DNA from: Ophiocordyceps camponoti-saundersi (nom. inval.)
Taxonomy: Eukaryota; Ascomycota; Sordariomycetes; Hypocreales; Ophiocordycipitaceae
DNA length: 40,437 bases
Reading direction: 5' to 3'
NCBI GenBank assembly: GCA_003339415.1
Contig: PDHQ01000302.1
Coordinates: forward strand, 1-40,437
In this document: positions 1-11,406 of the stretch, piece by piece
How the letters are laid out: every line of letters starts with the position of its first letter
Position numbering within the stretch: the first letter of the stretch is position 1
Notes under the pieces: generated by a model
What the model saw: the letters and a program-made list of their open reading frames with translations, nothing else
The model's database searches: none
Told to the model about the DNA's origin: nothing
Position numbers and translations under genes: made by a program

Positions 1-1090
1 TATTATAAGTTTTTTATATTCCTTAATAGCTATAAATAGGTAATTTATAAAATTCTTTAATTATAGTTTTTACTATATTCGGAGGTATAAATAACTTCTC
101 TTTTAAATAAGCTAAGTTATTTATTTACTTAATATCTTTATAATTCTTAAGATTAGTATCTTTATAAGCTTCTTTTATTTATTTTAATATAAAATTATTA
201 GCTTTTACTTTAAATATAGCGTTTAAAGTATTTTATTCTAAATTTCCCTTATTATTTATTTTAAGGAAATTAGTTATTATAGGTATTATACTAGTATCTA
301 AATTAGGTTTTTTACTAATAATATCGGCTTTTTTATTCTTACTTCCTTTTTTATATATTATTTCGTAATTATAATCGGTAAGGAATTTAGCTTACCTAAT
401 TTATCGGCTATTTAAGGTTTAACTTATACTAAAATAGCTTATATTTTTATAATTAGTATAAATCTTTAATTTAAATTCGTTTCTTAATATATAGTGCTTA
501 AATTCTTTAATTACTTTAATAATAGCTAAAAATTCTTTATTATAGATAAGATAGTTAATTTCTAAATCTACTAGCTTTTTAGAATAGAAAGCTATAAAGT
601 ATAATATAGTATTATTTTCCTAGCTTAATTAGGCTCCTATAGCGTAATTAGAAGCGTTAGTTTCTAAAATTAAAAGCTATTTCGAATTATAGGCTATTAA
701 TATAGGTGCTAAAATTAGCTTTTCTTTAAGGGAATTAAAAGCTTTATTAGCTTCTTCGGTCTATTTAAAAGGTTCTTTTTTAGCTAATTTTATTACTCTT
801 AATATAGGAATAATTATATTAAAAAAGTTTTTAATAAACCTTTTATAATAATTATAATAACTTATAAATTACTATATATTTTTAATCGATTTAGGTATAA
901 GCTAGTCCTTTAAAGGTTCTAATTTGCTAGGGTCTATTTTAATATTATAAGGGGTTATAATAGTGCTTAGAAATTTAACTTTTTTAGAAAAGAATTCGTA
1001 TTTCTTAGGATTAATATATAATTTAGCTTTTTATAAAGCTTCTAATACCTTTTTTAAGTAAACTTTATATTCTTCTAAAGAATCTAAAAA

Positions 1091-1130
1091 TATAATAATA
1101 TTATCTAAATAAGCTATAATAAATATATCT
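1091..1130 (-). other. Reverse-transcriptase catalytic motif, RIP-altered
   Basis: The reverse complement reads D-I-F-I-I-A-Y-L-D-N-I-I-I. The family motif is F-x-V-x-Y-L-D-D-I-L-I. The second catalytic Asp has become Asn (GAT or GAC to AAT), the G-to-A change RIP makes on the opposite strand. Confidence 0.88.
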
Positions 1131-2560
1131 AAATAGTCTCTTAGAATATAATTTATACGTTTTTAAAAAGTAGCAGGGCTATTATATAGTCCTAAGGGTA
1201 ATACTAAATATTCGTAGCTTTCGTATTTAATTCCGAAAGCTATTTTATATTCGTCTCCTTCCGCTATTTATATTTAATAATAAGCTAATTTTAAATCTAG
1301 CTTAGTAAAATACTATTTCTAGCTTAATTTATCTTTTAGTTCTATAATTAAAGGTATTAGCGTTTTATCTTTAATAATATCGTTATTTAATTTTCGATAG
1401 TTAATTACGGGTTTTAATTTATCTTTTTCTTTACCCGATTTATTAGCAAAGGTAATAGGAGCTTTATAAGGGCTTTTAGAAGGTTTTATATATCCCTTTT
1501 TAATTTATTCTTTTAGATATTTCTTTAATACTTATAGTTATTTTTCGTTACTATTATAAATTCGTGTAAATCGAGGTTCCGAATTAGGCTTTAATTTAAT
1601 TTTATAATCTTATAAGCTTCTTTTAGGTAAGGTATTATTTAGAGGTTTTTTAAATATATCTAAGAATTCTTTTAGAATTTCTTTAAGTATTAATTTATAG
1701 CGTTCTAATTTTTCTTTAGAATAAGAAGCTATTTTTTCCTTATAATCTATATTAAAAATAGTAGCTAATATAGTAGTATAAGGTATTTTACTATAAATTT
1801 TATTACTTTTAGCTTTATTATAAGGTTTTTACTTATAATAATTATATTTATTTCTTATAGTAAATTTCTAATTATTATTAAAGAAGTTTTTCCTTTTTTT
1901 AATTTTTTTAATTAAACTATTTTCGTTATTCGGGCTTCTCGCCTTTTTAAAATTTCTTAAGCTAAATCCTTTATAAAGATTTCTTAGAGCGTTATTAAAC
2001 TTAGTATTTTCTTTTCTATTCGTATAATTATAATAAGGTTAACTTTTATTATAACTATTTATATTTAATTATCTATTCTTATAGTAATTATTTTTTATAG
2101 ATTTAGATTACTTATTTTTTACGCTTAACTTACTTCTATTAGTATTTTTAGAAATTTTATAATAAGGCTTCTTACTATTATTATAATTATACCTTCTTAG
2201 TTTATTTTTCCTTTTAGAATTTATTTAATTATTTTTACTAGTATTACTATTAGAAGTATTAGATATTAAATAATCGTCTATAAATTTAACTTAGCCGGTT
2301 TTCTAGTTAATTTATAGATTATATTTATAAAAAAAAGGATAACCTAATATTATATCGTATTCTATTATTTTAAAAATATCGAAGGTATTAGTAAAAGTAT
2401 AAGGTCCTATTTTAAATTCGAAGTAATTAGTTTCGTATAAAATTAATCCTTTATTAAACTAAAAATTAAATCCTTTAGCGTTTTTTACTATACTAAGCTT
2501 TTTCTTTTTTATATAGCTTAAATTTAGACGTTTTATAGCTATAGGTGAAATATAATTACT

Positions 2561-2590
2561 AGCGGCTCCGCTATCTATAAAGGTAATTAC
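2561..2590 (-). other. Surviving retropepsin active-site motif (DSGA) of the RIPed element
   Basis: The reverse complement reads V-I-T-F-I-D-S-G-A-A without interruption. This is the aspartic protease signature between gag and RT in Ty3/gypsy polyproteins and fixes the element's strand and domain order. Confidence 0.85.
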
Positions 2591-4981
2591 TTCTTTTCTT
2601 TTATATCTTAAAGTAAAAGTTAGTTTAGAAATAGGGATTTTAGTATTATTAGTTTTAATAGTAATAGTATTAATACTTTATAATTTAGGATAGTTAAAAT
2701 AACGCCTTTCTATTTCTAAATCCTTACTAAAATCCTTATTCTTATTAGTTATACCTCTATTTACCCTTTTTAAATAGAGGCTTTCCCTTTTCCCTTAAGG
2801 TTTTCTTTAAATTCCTTAGGCTATGTTAGGAAATCCTACCTTTTAAGGCTATTTTCTTCGGTTAGGGATCCGTTTTTAATAAGTCCCTTAGTTAATAATT
2901 CTCTTATAAAGGTAATTATAGCCTAAATCGTATCTAATTCGATACTAAGAATTTAAGGTTAAAAATCGTAGTTATTTCCTTTATTTTCCTTAAAAATCTT
3001 ATAATTAGTTTCCTAATCGAGAAGGAATTCTATTTCTTTTATAAAAAACCTTTAGTTAATAAAGCTAGCTTCCTTATAAAAGGTTAGTAAGGATAGGTAA
3101 TAATTAGCGTTCTATTTTTCCTATAGGTGAAAATCGTAGTCCTTATTATAGTAAAATTACTAGCTAAGATTATAATACGCTTACTTATACTTATTAAAGA
3201 ATTCTTTTAAGTACCTTAAGTGCTAAAATAATTCGTTATAAGGAAGATAACCGTTATTTTTCTAGTCTTCGAATTCCTTTAAAATTAGTTCCTTTATTTT
3301 AATAAAATACTATATTTTTTCGTCTTCTTCTTTACTATCGGTTTTAATAGTATAAAGATATTCTGCCGTAAAAAAGGGTAATTCTTCTTTTTCCTTCTTA
3401 ATTTTATTTTCCGGAATAAGGCTATTTTCTTTTTCTAAGATAGGTTCGTAGTCTTCCCTTATTCTGTTAAGGTTATTAATATAGTTATTAAGACTAAAAG
3501 TCGAAATAGAGCTTTCTAAAGGGCTATACTAGCTAGGTAAGTTAGAATAATAAGGAATTCCTTAAATTCCTTCTTTTCTATCTTTAAACTATTCTTCCGT
3601 AACCTACTTATAAGTTTTAAAAGGGTTATTTTTACCCGGCGGGTAAAACTCTTTTTTAGAATCGAATTCCGTATTAGCTTCTAAAAGGCTTATAAGCTTT
3701 AGAGGCTTCTTCGTATTCCTAACTATATTCTAGCTATCTAGGAATAGCGTATTAGCTATAAGTTCTAGGTTATATTATTATTTTAGTTCTTCTCGGAATT
3801 CGTAAGCTTCTTAGTTTATATTATCCTCTTTCGTTAGTAGTTTAAATTTCGTACTGCGAATAGCACTCCGTTCCTTCTTATTTAGGCCTAGCGTGTTGCG
3901 ATTAGTAGCTAAGTAGGAAGAAATAATATTAATCGTCTTACTATTCGTAGAAGAGGTTTTTCCTATTCCTTTTCCTTTTCCTTTTCCTATTCCCTATTTT
4001 TTAAAGTAGTTTTTTATAATATAGCCTTCTTTATTATAAAAGAAGTGGATAATAGGCTTCGAGGATACTATATCTAAATCTATAAGGTCTCCTTAATTAG
4101 CGTAATTTTTCTTATATTTTTTATTACTTTTATTAATATAAAAAGAGGTATTTTTACTTCCTTATTTTTACTACTTTCTTTTAAAGAGTCGATCGTCGAT
4201 TTTAATAGCAGAAGCTATATAAGTAGATAGCTCTTTAGGTTTATCTTACTTATATAATTCGTCTTTAACTTCGTCTTTTAGTCCTTCGTAAAAAATAGCT
4301 ATAAGGGCTTCGTCTTCCTAGTCTAACTTACTAGTTATTTATCTAAATTTAGCAGCGTAGTTAGAAGTAGCCCCTTTTTGCCGTAAGGTTCGTAATTTAT
4401 ACTTTATAGTTCTTACTTCGTCTTACTAGCCGAAAACTTCCTATAGTTTTTCTTCGAATTAATCGAAGCTAGTAAAAATAAGCTCCGTTTCTTCTTCTCG
4501 ATTATCCGTAAGTTCTAAATAATTCCTTAGTATAAGTTCGAACTAGTCTAAAGCTATATTTTCTAAATAAATAGAAGTATAAATTACCTTTATAAGTTTA
4601 TTATAAAAGGCGGAAGAATAGAGCCTAAAGTAAGCTTTATTATTAGTTAAAAACGCTTATAAATCGTTATCTTTCCCGCTATAGTATTTAAGTCTCGGGA
4701 CCTTACTAATATTTATAATAGGTCTAGGATTAGTAGTAATATAGGGGGGTGCAGGGGAGGTTATATTAGATATATTATATACTATTAGGTAGCGCCGCTT
4801 ATTTCCTAATTAGGAAAGAAAAAAGTGGATTTTTACCTTTTATTTCTATAGAGATATATACGATTAAAAAAGTACTATTTTTCTATTTTTCTATTTTTCT
4901 AGGAAAGGAATTCTTTAGTATACTCTCTTCTTATTCTTCGTACCTATAGGGTAGTTATAGTAGTAAAGAAGCTTTTAACGT

Positions 4982-5011
4982 ATTACGGATCGTACTTATT
5001 ACGGATCGTAC
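4982..5011. repeat. Short tandem repeat, 16-bp period, in the RIPed block
   Basis: The 14-mer ATTACGGATCGTAC occurs at 4982 and again at 4998. It lies upstream of the gag relic on the element's strand, so it may belong to the leader or LTR. Confidence 0.75.
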
Positions 5012-5387
5012 CCGTAATTACCTAATCTTACCCGTAGCCCTTAATCTAAGCTTCTAAAAATAAAGAGAGAAAAGGGGTAATAAGAAAGTAAGGGGCTTTA
5101 CTTACTTTAACTAGGCAGTAGGTAGCTAAAATAGGAAATTTATAAAATATAAATAAGTAAGAACTTCCTAAATAGGAATATCTTATAAGGCAGGGGAAGG
5201 TTATAGAGAGTAGGCTTTTAAGGTGTAAATTATTTAGATTAAAAGCTTAGAGAAGAAGGAAAGGAAAGACCCTTCGAGGGAAGGAAGCCTTCCTTTTATA
5301 GTTTTCCTTTTCTAAGAAACTATCTAATTATATAAGCTAGCTAGAAAGCTATAGAATATCGTAGAAGCTTTATATTATAAATATACT

Positions 5388-5640
5388 AGCGAATAGAATA
5401 GCTTTATCTTATTCTATTTACTTCTATTATATTCTTTTATTTTAAAATTAACCTTTAATTTTAAATCTACTATATTCCTTAGCGAATAGAATAGCTTTAT
5501 CTTATTCTATTTGCTTCTATCATATTCTTTTTACTTTAAAATTAAATTCTTACTTTAAAATTAACTCTTAATTTTAAATCTACTATATTCCTTAGCGAAT
5601 AGAATAGCTTTATTTTATTCTATTATATTCTATTAGCTTT
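5388..5640. repeat. Three imperfect tandem repeats of about 93-113 bp
   Basis: The segment AGCGAATAGAATAGCTTTAT starts at 5388, 5481 and 5594. Each copy is followed by related TTATTCTATTT and TTTTAAAATTAA stretches. The copies lie upstream of gag on the element's strand, where LTR promoter repeats could sit, but no LTR ends can be proven because the other LTR is outside the window. Confidence 0.7.
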
Positions 5641-6950
5641 TAAGCTAATAATAAATTATAATAGATAATTCTTTATTTATAATAGCTAATATTTCTTTCC
5701 GTTTTTAACCGTCTCTAACCGTTCTTCTTATCCTAGGAATTTTATTCGTTATTTTTATCTTTATTATCTTATCTTATTATCCGGTATTTAACCTTCCGAG
5801 GTTTAGCTATAATTTAAATACTAAATACTAGTATTTTTACTTTATTATATAAAATATATTATTAAGCTATTTATATAATAAATACTGCTTATATAATAAG
5901 AATAGTACTTTTAACTAGTATTTATATCTTAAATTATTATATTAAAGGTAAACTTTTCTTCTAAAGTTATTTATAATAGATAAAAGTTATTAAGCGTAGC
6001 TTTACTTATCCTAATATACTTATAAATATCGTAAAATATAATATCGCTATTTATAAAATTTATAGCCTTACTTATTAAGTTAATATTTATAACCTTAATT
6101 TTCTTATTATAATATTCGGTAACTCCGTTAAGCTTAGTAAACGCTAAGTTAATAGCTTTTAGCTATTAGTAAATATTATTATTACTTTTAAACTTACCTA
6201 TATCTTTATTAGTAAAGGTTTTAATAATTTAGCTATAGCTATTTAAAGATAAGGGCTTATCTATATCTTAGCTCTAGTTTAAGTTTAAGATATCCTTAGC
6301 TATTTAAAAATAAGTATTAGAGAATAAAAGCTACTATCTAAGTTAGAAAGCTATAGTAAATTTAGATAATATAGGGAATAGATTAAAATTAATAAGAACT
6401 AATATAAAGCTTAAATAAGAAAAAGATACTAAATATAATAACTCTAATATATAATTTTAGTATTTCTAATATATATATAAAAAAAAGAGAAGAGAAAAAA
6501 GGGAAGAAAGGAGAGAAAGAGATAGGTTAAGTATTTAATCTAGGTAAGAGCTATCTATATCTATAAGCTAAGAGGTAGGAGGCTAGAACCGTTAGGCCTT
6601 TATAAGTTAGGAAAGAGAAGAACTAAGTAAGGAAAGTTAGGTTTTAGTTAGAAAAAAGGTTTAGGAGGAAAAAGAAATAAAGATAAAGCTTTTAATAATA
6701 TTAGTTAAAAAGGCTAAGTTAGTTAGTTATATAAATCTAATTTATAAAAAATAAAGCGGTCGGCGCTAAAAGCTATAAGCCCCCCTATCTTAGTTACTAA
6801 ATAAATAGCTTTATTACTTAATTATTAAGGATAGCCTTATATAGCTACTAAAATAAGTAAAAGAAAAGGTCCTATATATAGGAAGTAAAGCTAGTATATT
6901 ATATATATTCTAAGAAGGCTCTAGGCTATCTATCTATATCTAAGGTATAA
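5640..6950. other. RIPed sequence without an assignable gene
   Basis: The minus strand between about 5950 and 6160 keeps a near-open reading of roughly 60 codons that includes N-G-V-T-E. That loosely resembles an integrase NG-x-x-E segment, so a second retroelement fragment is possible. This is a weak call. No other coding signal is visible. Confidence 0.4.
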
Positions 6951-7148
6951 GTGTCATATCTGTCTAACTAAGTTAGGTCATATAACCTGTGCCTGCCATC
7001 AACTACCTACCTACCTTTATCCAATCACTTTTCTCATAGCCGGCGAATGATCGGCTAAATCCTCCGCTGACGCTTCCTGGACCGAAGCTCGTCAGCTCTC
7101 TCTAAACCTCCGGGCCCCTCCGATGATGCTTCAGGCCAATCGACCACC

Positions 7149-9597
7149 ATGAGAGCCAGCCTGGCTCGCCATGGCCGGCTCGTCATCATCAGCTCGGCCT
7201 GCGTGTGCCCTCCAATATCGTCCTGCACGTTGTACGCGACTCTCGCCCTTCACAGAACCAATCCCCGTCCCGCCGCTGTACGCAGCTTCCGACGCACCTT
7301 TTATAAGCAGCTATTCGAGGAGCCCCCGCGCGAGGTCCGAAAGCCCAGATACGAGCCAGGATGGCTGGAGATTATGATCTGGCGGGGCCATATGCTCGAC
7401 AAAGTCCGTCCGTCGAAGAATTCGGAGCTCATCGACGCCTGGAGGAAGCTTATGCAGAGCAAGCTTGATCGGAGGATCCCGCTGAACAGCACCCAAGCGC
7501 TGCAGTGTCGTCGTCTGATCGAGTATCTGTGGCCCGGGCAGAAATTTATATCCCCGGAACAGCTCCTCTCGCCCTCTGACCTTAACCTTGCCCGTCGGCT
7601 TCTTCTTGAAGTCGAACCCGATGAGAGGAGCCAGGAACACATTGACTTCGTCAGGAAACTACACAATGCTTGCCTTTATTATGCCGATTCTCAACATGAT
7701 TACTATCTTCGGGGCAGCCTTGCCAGGGCGCTCAGTCACTACGGCTGCGCTGAGGAAGCTGGAAACATGGTATCGACGAATCTTGGCAACCCTGAATATG
7801 TCGCCAAGGCAGCCTTTTTTGACAGGGAGAACGGACTCGTCCAGGTAGTTGCCCGCGGCCTCGCCAGGGAAGGAAAAAAAGCAGTACTGAACCGGCTTGC
7901 CGATCGTGCCGTGACAGCCGACTTCGCGCATAACGCCCGTATGCAGTCCATCATGGTCTGCTTCTTTGCCCAGCGCGACGATGAGCTTGAGACGGAGCGC
8001 TGGTTCTTTAAAAGTGTTGGCCAAGGGCGCCCTCTGCCCGAAGTGTTTCGTGCCATGGCTTCGTGGGCAATGCGAAATGGCCGCAACGAGTTTGTGAAGC
8101 GCCATATCCTTTCCCTGAGCAGGTCACTGCCGCCCAAGAGCTATTGGGATGTCTTACTACAGGCCAGACTGCTGGCAGACCGGAGCCTCGACAAGGTTGA
8201 CGTCCTCATGCGCGAGCGTATGAAAGACGACAATGGCAAGATTGAGCCCGACGAGGACACGCTAAATGGTCTGCTTGGCGTCGCCGTTGAATTAAGAGAC
8301 CCGAAGCTAGGCGAGCAAGTGATGGACATGGGCGCTGTTAGAGGTATCTCGCCCAATAACGAAAGCTGTCTCATCGCCTTGCAGCTACGTCTCGATACTG
8401 GCGACTTGGCCGCGGCAAAGGCCACATACCAGCAGGTCAAGTACCTGGAAGCTTGGCGGAATGAGTCCAAGCCTGAGTTGCTGGACCTTTACCGAAAGCT
8501 GATCAACCAATACCTGCTGCTACTGTCAGACCAGCAGCGGCCCGACTTTGAGCTCATGCGTACGCTGCTCGAGGCCGCTGAGGAGGACCAGGTGCTTCTC
8601 GCCCCCAAGACGGTCGCTGCGCTGTGTTTACGGTTTCTCGAAAATGACGAGCAGATGGAAGTCATGGACATGCTTTCAAATCATTCCTTTTTCTTCAGCG
8701 AGCCGCAGCGGGACCTTGTGCAGCAGGCCCTCATCGCCTTTTGTCAGAACACAGCCACCAGCACGGCCCGCGCCTGGGATACCTACCAGATATTGAGCCA
8801 ATACTTTCAGGAAACAAGTCTCGAGCGGCGGACGGAGATCATGCAGACATTCTTCGACCGTAAACGACCGGACATGGGATCTCACGTTTTTGGCCATATG
8901 CGCCAACACCGGAGTCTAGACTTTCATCCTCGGATGGAGACGTACATCAAATGCTTTGAGGGTTTCGCCCGGCACCCTGACGCCAAGAGCCTTTCCATGG
9001 TACATAACATGCTGAAGATGGACACGACGCTCCAGCCCAACACCAAGCTCAACACGGCCCTGATGCTGGCCTACACGGCACGTGGAAAGCCGCGGATAGC
9101 CTTGGCGTTGTGGAAGGAAATCTCGCAGTCGCCCGAGGGGCCGTCTTACGCAACGCTGGAAGCCGTCTTCTGGGCCCTGGAAAGAACTTCAGGCGGAAGC
9201 ACGCAGGCGCGCGACTTATGGGCGCACATAGAACATCTAGACTTGGAGGTGCCGCCACGACTCTATACGGCGTACGTCGGCGCCATTGCCGGTAGCGGGC
9301 GGGTCGACGAAGTCGCAGGCCTGTTGAAGAGTATGGCGTCCGTGGTAGGTTCGGAGCCGGACGCAATGGCGTAAGTCACTTCACCAGGGGCTTACAATAC
9401 AGATGACCGCTGACGTGAATGCGGAAAGGTTGGCCGTGGCGCACAATGCACTTCCCGGGCAGAATCTTCAGGAGGAGTTTCGGGATTGGGCCACGAGCGA
9501 ATATCCCAAGGCGTGGTCGGAGCTGAGCAAGGTCGGCCGACGAGTCAACCATCATATGCTCTGTCAAATCATGTTTGAGCGTGGCATGAGGGCATGA
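7149..9597 (+). CDS. cia84: CIA84-like mitochondrial PPR-type protein (complex I intermediate-associated protein 84)
   Basis: Two exons, 7149-9370 and 9429-9597, give about 796 aa. The 58-nt intron starts GTAAGT and has a GCTGAC branch site 15 nt before its AG; splicing keeps the frame and adds 55 residues. The N-terminus is Arg-rich with few acidic residues, as in a mitochondrial presequence. It is followed by a conserved-looking block (FRRTFYKQLFEEPPRE, then LNSTQALQCRRL) and helical PPR-like repeats to the C-terminus. I recognise the overall pattern and size as CIA84, a matrix chaperone for the membrane-arm intermediate of NADH:ubiquinone oxidoreductase in Neurospora. The gene is certain; the name is from recall. 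The start has a good context (ACCACCATG). The RIPed block begins only about 200 bases upstream. The gene converges on the bS18m gene with 22 bases between stops. Confidence 0.75.
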
Positions 9598-9619
9598 CAC
9601 AGAGTATTCGATGCAAGGT

Positions 9620-10339
9620 CTATCTGTTGTTTGCTTCGGGTTCCCACACGTTCTTGTCGCCGGACGGGTAGAACCTGGAGCGCAGGAGCTCGGGATGATC
9701 GTGGATAGTGGGATAGATTCCCATGCCCTGAACGCGGCGGATCATCTTCGCAATCTTGCGCTGGTTCACGGGGCGAAGTCCTGTGACGGACGAGGGCTGA
9801 ATCTGGCCAGATGACGTGGTGAAATCCCGGATCAGAGAAAAATTCTGCGGTGAGAGAGCGTCAGCCTCTGTTTCGGAAAAGAAAAAGGACAGCGGAGTGG
9901 GATGACGGACTTTGTACATGTCGAGTGGACGGAGGCCCAGAGCATCAACCACGTCGACGTTGGGCTCGCCTTTGCGACGCATCTTCCACATCTCGACGGG
10001 GCTGAGATCGTGAGGGGAGTAGACTTCGCCCGCTTCCCAGCGACGATGCATGCGTCTTTGAAGTTGTATGGCCTCTTCTCTGATAACTGCGGTTTTGTCC
10101 GTCTTTTCGACTGCCCTCTTCTTTTCGGCATGGCGCTCAACTATAAGATCTGCCATGTATTTATCGGAAGGCCGAACTTTTGGAGTCTTCATGCCGACAT
10201 TGCGCAATCTGCTAGGGGATGAACTTGCGTAGCCTTGCCGAGGTGCTGGGGAGCAGTGGATTTGTCTGGAGGCCAGAAGGGGAGCCGTAAATTGACGGGG
10301 GTGGAAATTCCGCAAGAATGATGGAAGTCGGAGAGGCAT
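9620..10339 (-). CDS. rsm18: Mitochondrial small ribosomal subunit protein bS18m
   Basis: A single exon of 239 aa. The start was taken at MPLRLPSFLRNF because the 66 residues upstream in frame are low-complexity (HRHRHRHR, from a 12-bp DNA repeat) and this ATG gives a typical mitochondrial presequence. The C-terminal third carries the bS18 core: NFSLIRDFTTSSGQI, SSVTGLRP, NQRKIAKMIRRVQGMGIYPTIHDHPELL. In bacteria this corresponds to F-x-x-x-x-G-K-I-x-x-x-R-x-T-G and K-Q-R-x-L-A-x-x-I-K-R-A-R. The long N-terminal extension is usual for the fungal protein. It acts in mitochondrial translation. It is divergent from IMP3 across about 250 bases. Confidence 0.88.
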   Translation of the reverse strand: MPLRLPSFLRNFHPRQFTAPLLASRQIHCSPAPRQGYASSSPSRLRNVGMKTPKVRPSDKYMADLIVERHAEKKRAVEKTDKTAVIREEAIQLQRRMHRRWEAGEVYSPHDLSPVEMWKMRRKGEPNVDVVDALGLRPLDMYKVRHPTPLSFFFSETEADALSPQNFSLIRDFTTSSGQIQPSSVTGLRPVNQRKIAKMIRRVQGMGIYPTIHDHPELLRSRFYPSGDKNVWEPEANNR

Positions 10340-10592
10340 CGTGCCCGCAAGCTTGCCGGCAGACGAGAAGCTGCTGATAGTCTGACGGTGACGATGACGG
10401 TGACGATGACAGAGCCTCGCAGAGGTGATCGGGACGGGACTGGGGAACCGTCTAAAGTTGAGGTTTCGATGGATCGTGGTCGGAACGGAATAACCTATTC
10501 CGAATGTGGCTACTCTCTTAGTCCCTCCCATCTCCAATTTTCCTTGCTAACTCCATCATAACCTCACAAGACAACAGCACCGAGAGCCCGTC
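10340..10592. promoter_or_regulatory. Divergent promoter between rsm18 and imp3
   Basis: The 253 bases between the two start codons must hold both promoters. They include a tandem GACGGTGACGAT repeat (about 10384-10411) with several TGACG cores, the half-site bound by bZIP/ATF-CREB factors. No TATA box is evident. The regulatory role is inferred from position. Confidence 0.5.
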
Positions 10593-11220
10593 ATGGTGCG
10601 CAAGCTCAAGTACCACGAGCAGAAGCTCCTGCGAAAGACCGACTTCCTCACCTACAAGTCAGACAAGAATCATCGGGACAAAATAGTGGTCCGGCGGTAT
10701 ATGATCCAGAAGCCGGAGGACTATCACCGGTATAATCGCATCTGTGGCGTAGGTCGTTGAACTCCTCTCTTTCTCTTTGAAGACGATTCTGATCGGACGG
10801 AGGGAGTCTTTGCCCCAAGAAAAGTCTTTGCGACAGCTGGCTCACCGCCTTTCCCTCCTCCCACCTGACAACGCCGTTCGGCGCAAGATCGAAACGCAAC
10901 TGCTCAACAAGCTGTACGACATGGGCGTTCTGTCGTCGCGTTCCAAGCTCTCGGCCGTCGAGAACAATGTGACGGTCAGCGCCTTCGCTCGGAGACGGCT
11001 GCCTGTCGTCATGACGCGTCTTCGGATGGCTCAGACGGTCCAGGCGGCTACCAAGATGATCGAGCAGGGGCAGGTTCGCGTCGGGACGGATACCATCACC
11101 GATCCGGCTTATCTTGTGACCAGGTCTACTGAGGACTTTGTCACTTGGGTTGTGGGCAGTAAGATCAAGCGAAATATCATGAAGTATAGGGATCAGCTGG
11201 ATGATTTTGAGCTGCTGTGA
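10593..11220 (+). CDS. IMP3: U3 snoRNP protein IMP3 (S4 domain)
   Basis: Two exons, 10593-10748 and 10825-11220, give 183 aa, the same length as yeast Imp3. Exon 1 encodes [15 protein letters not shown], ending YHRYNRICG. The 76-nt intron (GTAGGT...AG) joins in phase 0 to [14 protein letters not shown], which fits the family pattern NRICGxIRxLAxxLSLLPP. The C-terminal half is an S4 RNA-binding domain ([31 protein letters not shown]). IMP3 binds U3 snoRNA and pre-rRNA in the small-subunit processome in the nucleolus. Confidence 0.95.
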
Positions 11221-11406
11221 GGTCGGACAAGATTTGGCGTTTGGGCGTGAAAAGGGGCGTTTCTCATGGGTTCCTGGTCATGATACCAGCTTGTTTGATC
11301 ATATTCTCGGGTCATCAATTGGTCTTGAGGCAATCATTGCTATCCTTGCATGAATTTTATCTCCTCCAGGGGTATCGTGAAGCGCAAAAAAAAAACCCAA
11401 GTCTCA

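Larger units (their letters stand above)
1..4750 (-). mobile_element. Degenerate Ty3/gypsy-type LTR retrotransposon, partial (left end outside window)
   Basis: Minus-strand reading gives the polyprotein order of Ty3/gypsy elements. Near 4502-4575 is a gag core (ALD-stop-FELILRNYLE), and near 4005-4062 a decayed zinc knuckle with basic GKGKG linker. An intact retropepsin motif VITFIDSGAA is at 2561-2590. The RT N-terminal part is at about 1690-1430 (KKGYIKPSKSP), and the RT active site reads AYLDNIII at 1091-1130 where YLDD is usual. RNase H is at about 420-570 (YNKEFLAIIK, then TNYKNISYF), followed by the RNase H-integrase linker at about 300-420 (GSKNKKADIIS). Integrase and the 3' LTR would lie beyond base 1. 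Stops fall where Trp or Gln codons are expected (for example SR-stop-IR-stop-A), as C-to-T change on either strand produces. The copy is dead. Confidence 0.9.
1..6950. repeat. AT-rich, RIP-mutated repeat block
   Basis: The block is extremely AT-rich and has almost no CpA or TpG, while CpG, CpC and TpA persist. This is the mark of repeat-induced point mutation (CpA to TpA), which acts on duplicated DNA in Pezizomycotina. No ORF above the reporting size exists in it. Normal composition returns sharply near 6950, where CA and TG reappear, about 200 bases before the first gene. A degenerate Ty3/gypsy element is recognisable up to about 4750. From 4750 to 6950 lie the probable LTR/leader of that element, tandem repeats and unassigned relics. 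Confidence 0.92.

Noticed and set aside
9371..9402. 32-nt intron in the CIA84-like gene ending at the first AG
   Set aside because: Too short; the AG at 9427-9428 gives 58 nt, a good branch site and the correct frame.
10340..10537. 66-residue N-terminal extension of bS18m
   Set aside because: Encoded by a simple DNA repeat (HRHRHRHR) in the divergent promoter; the downstream ATG gives a proper presequence.
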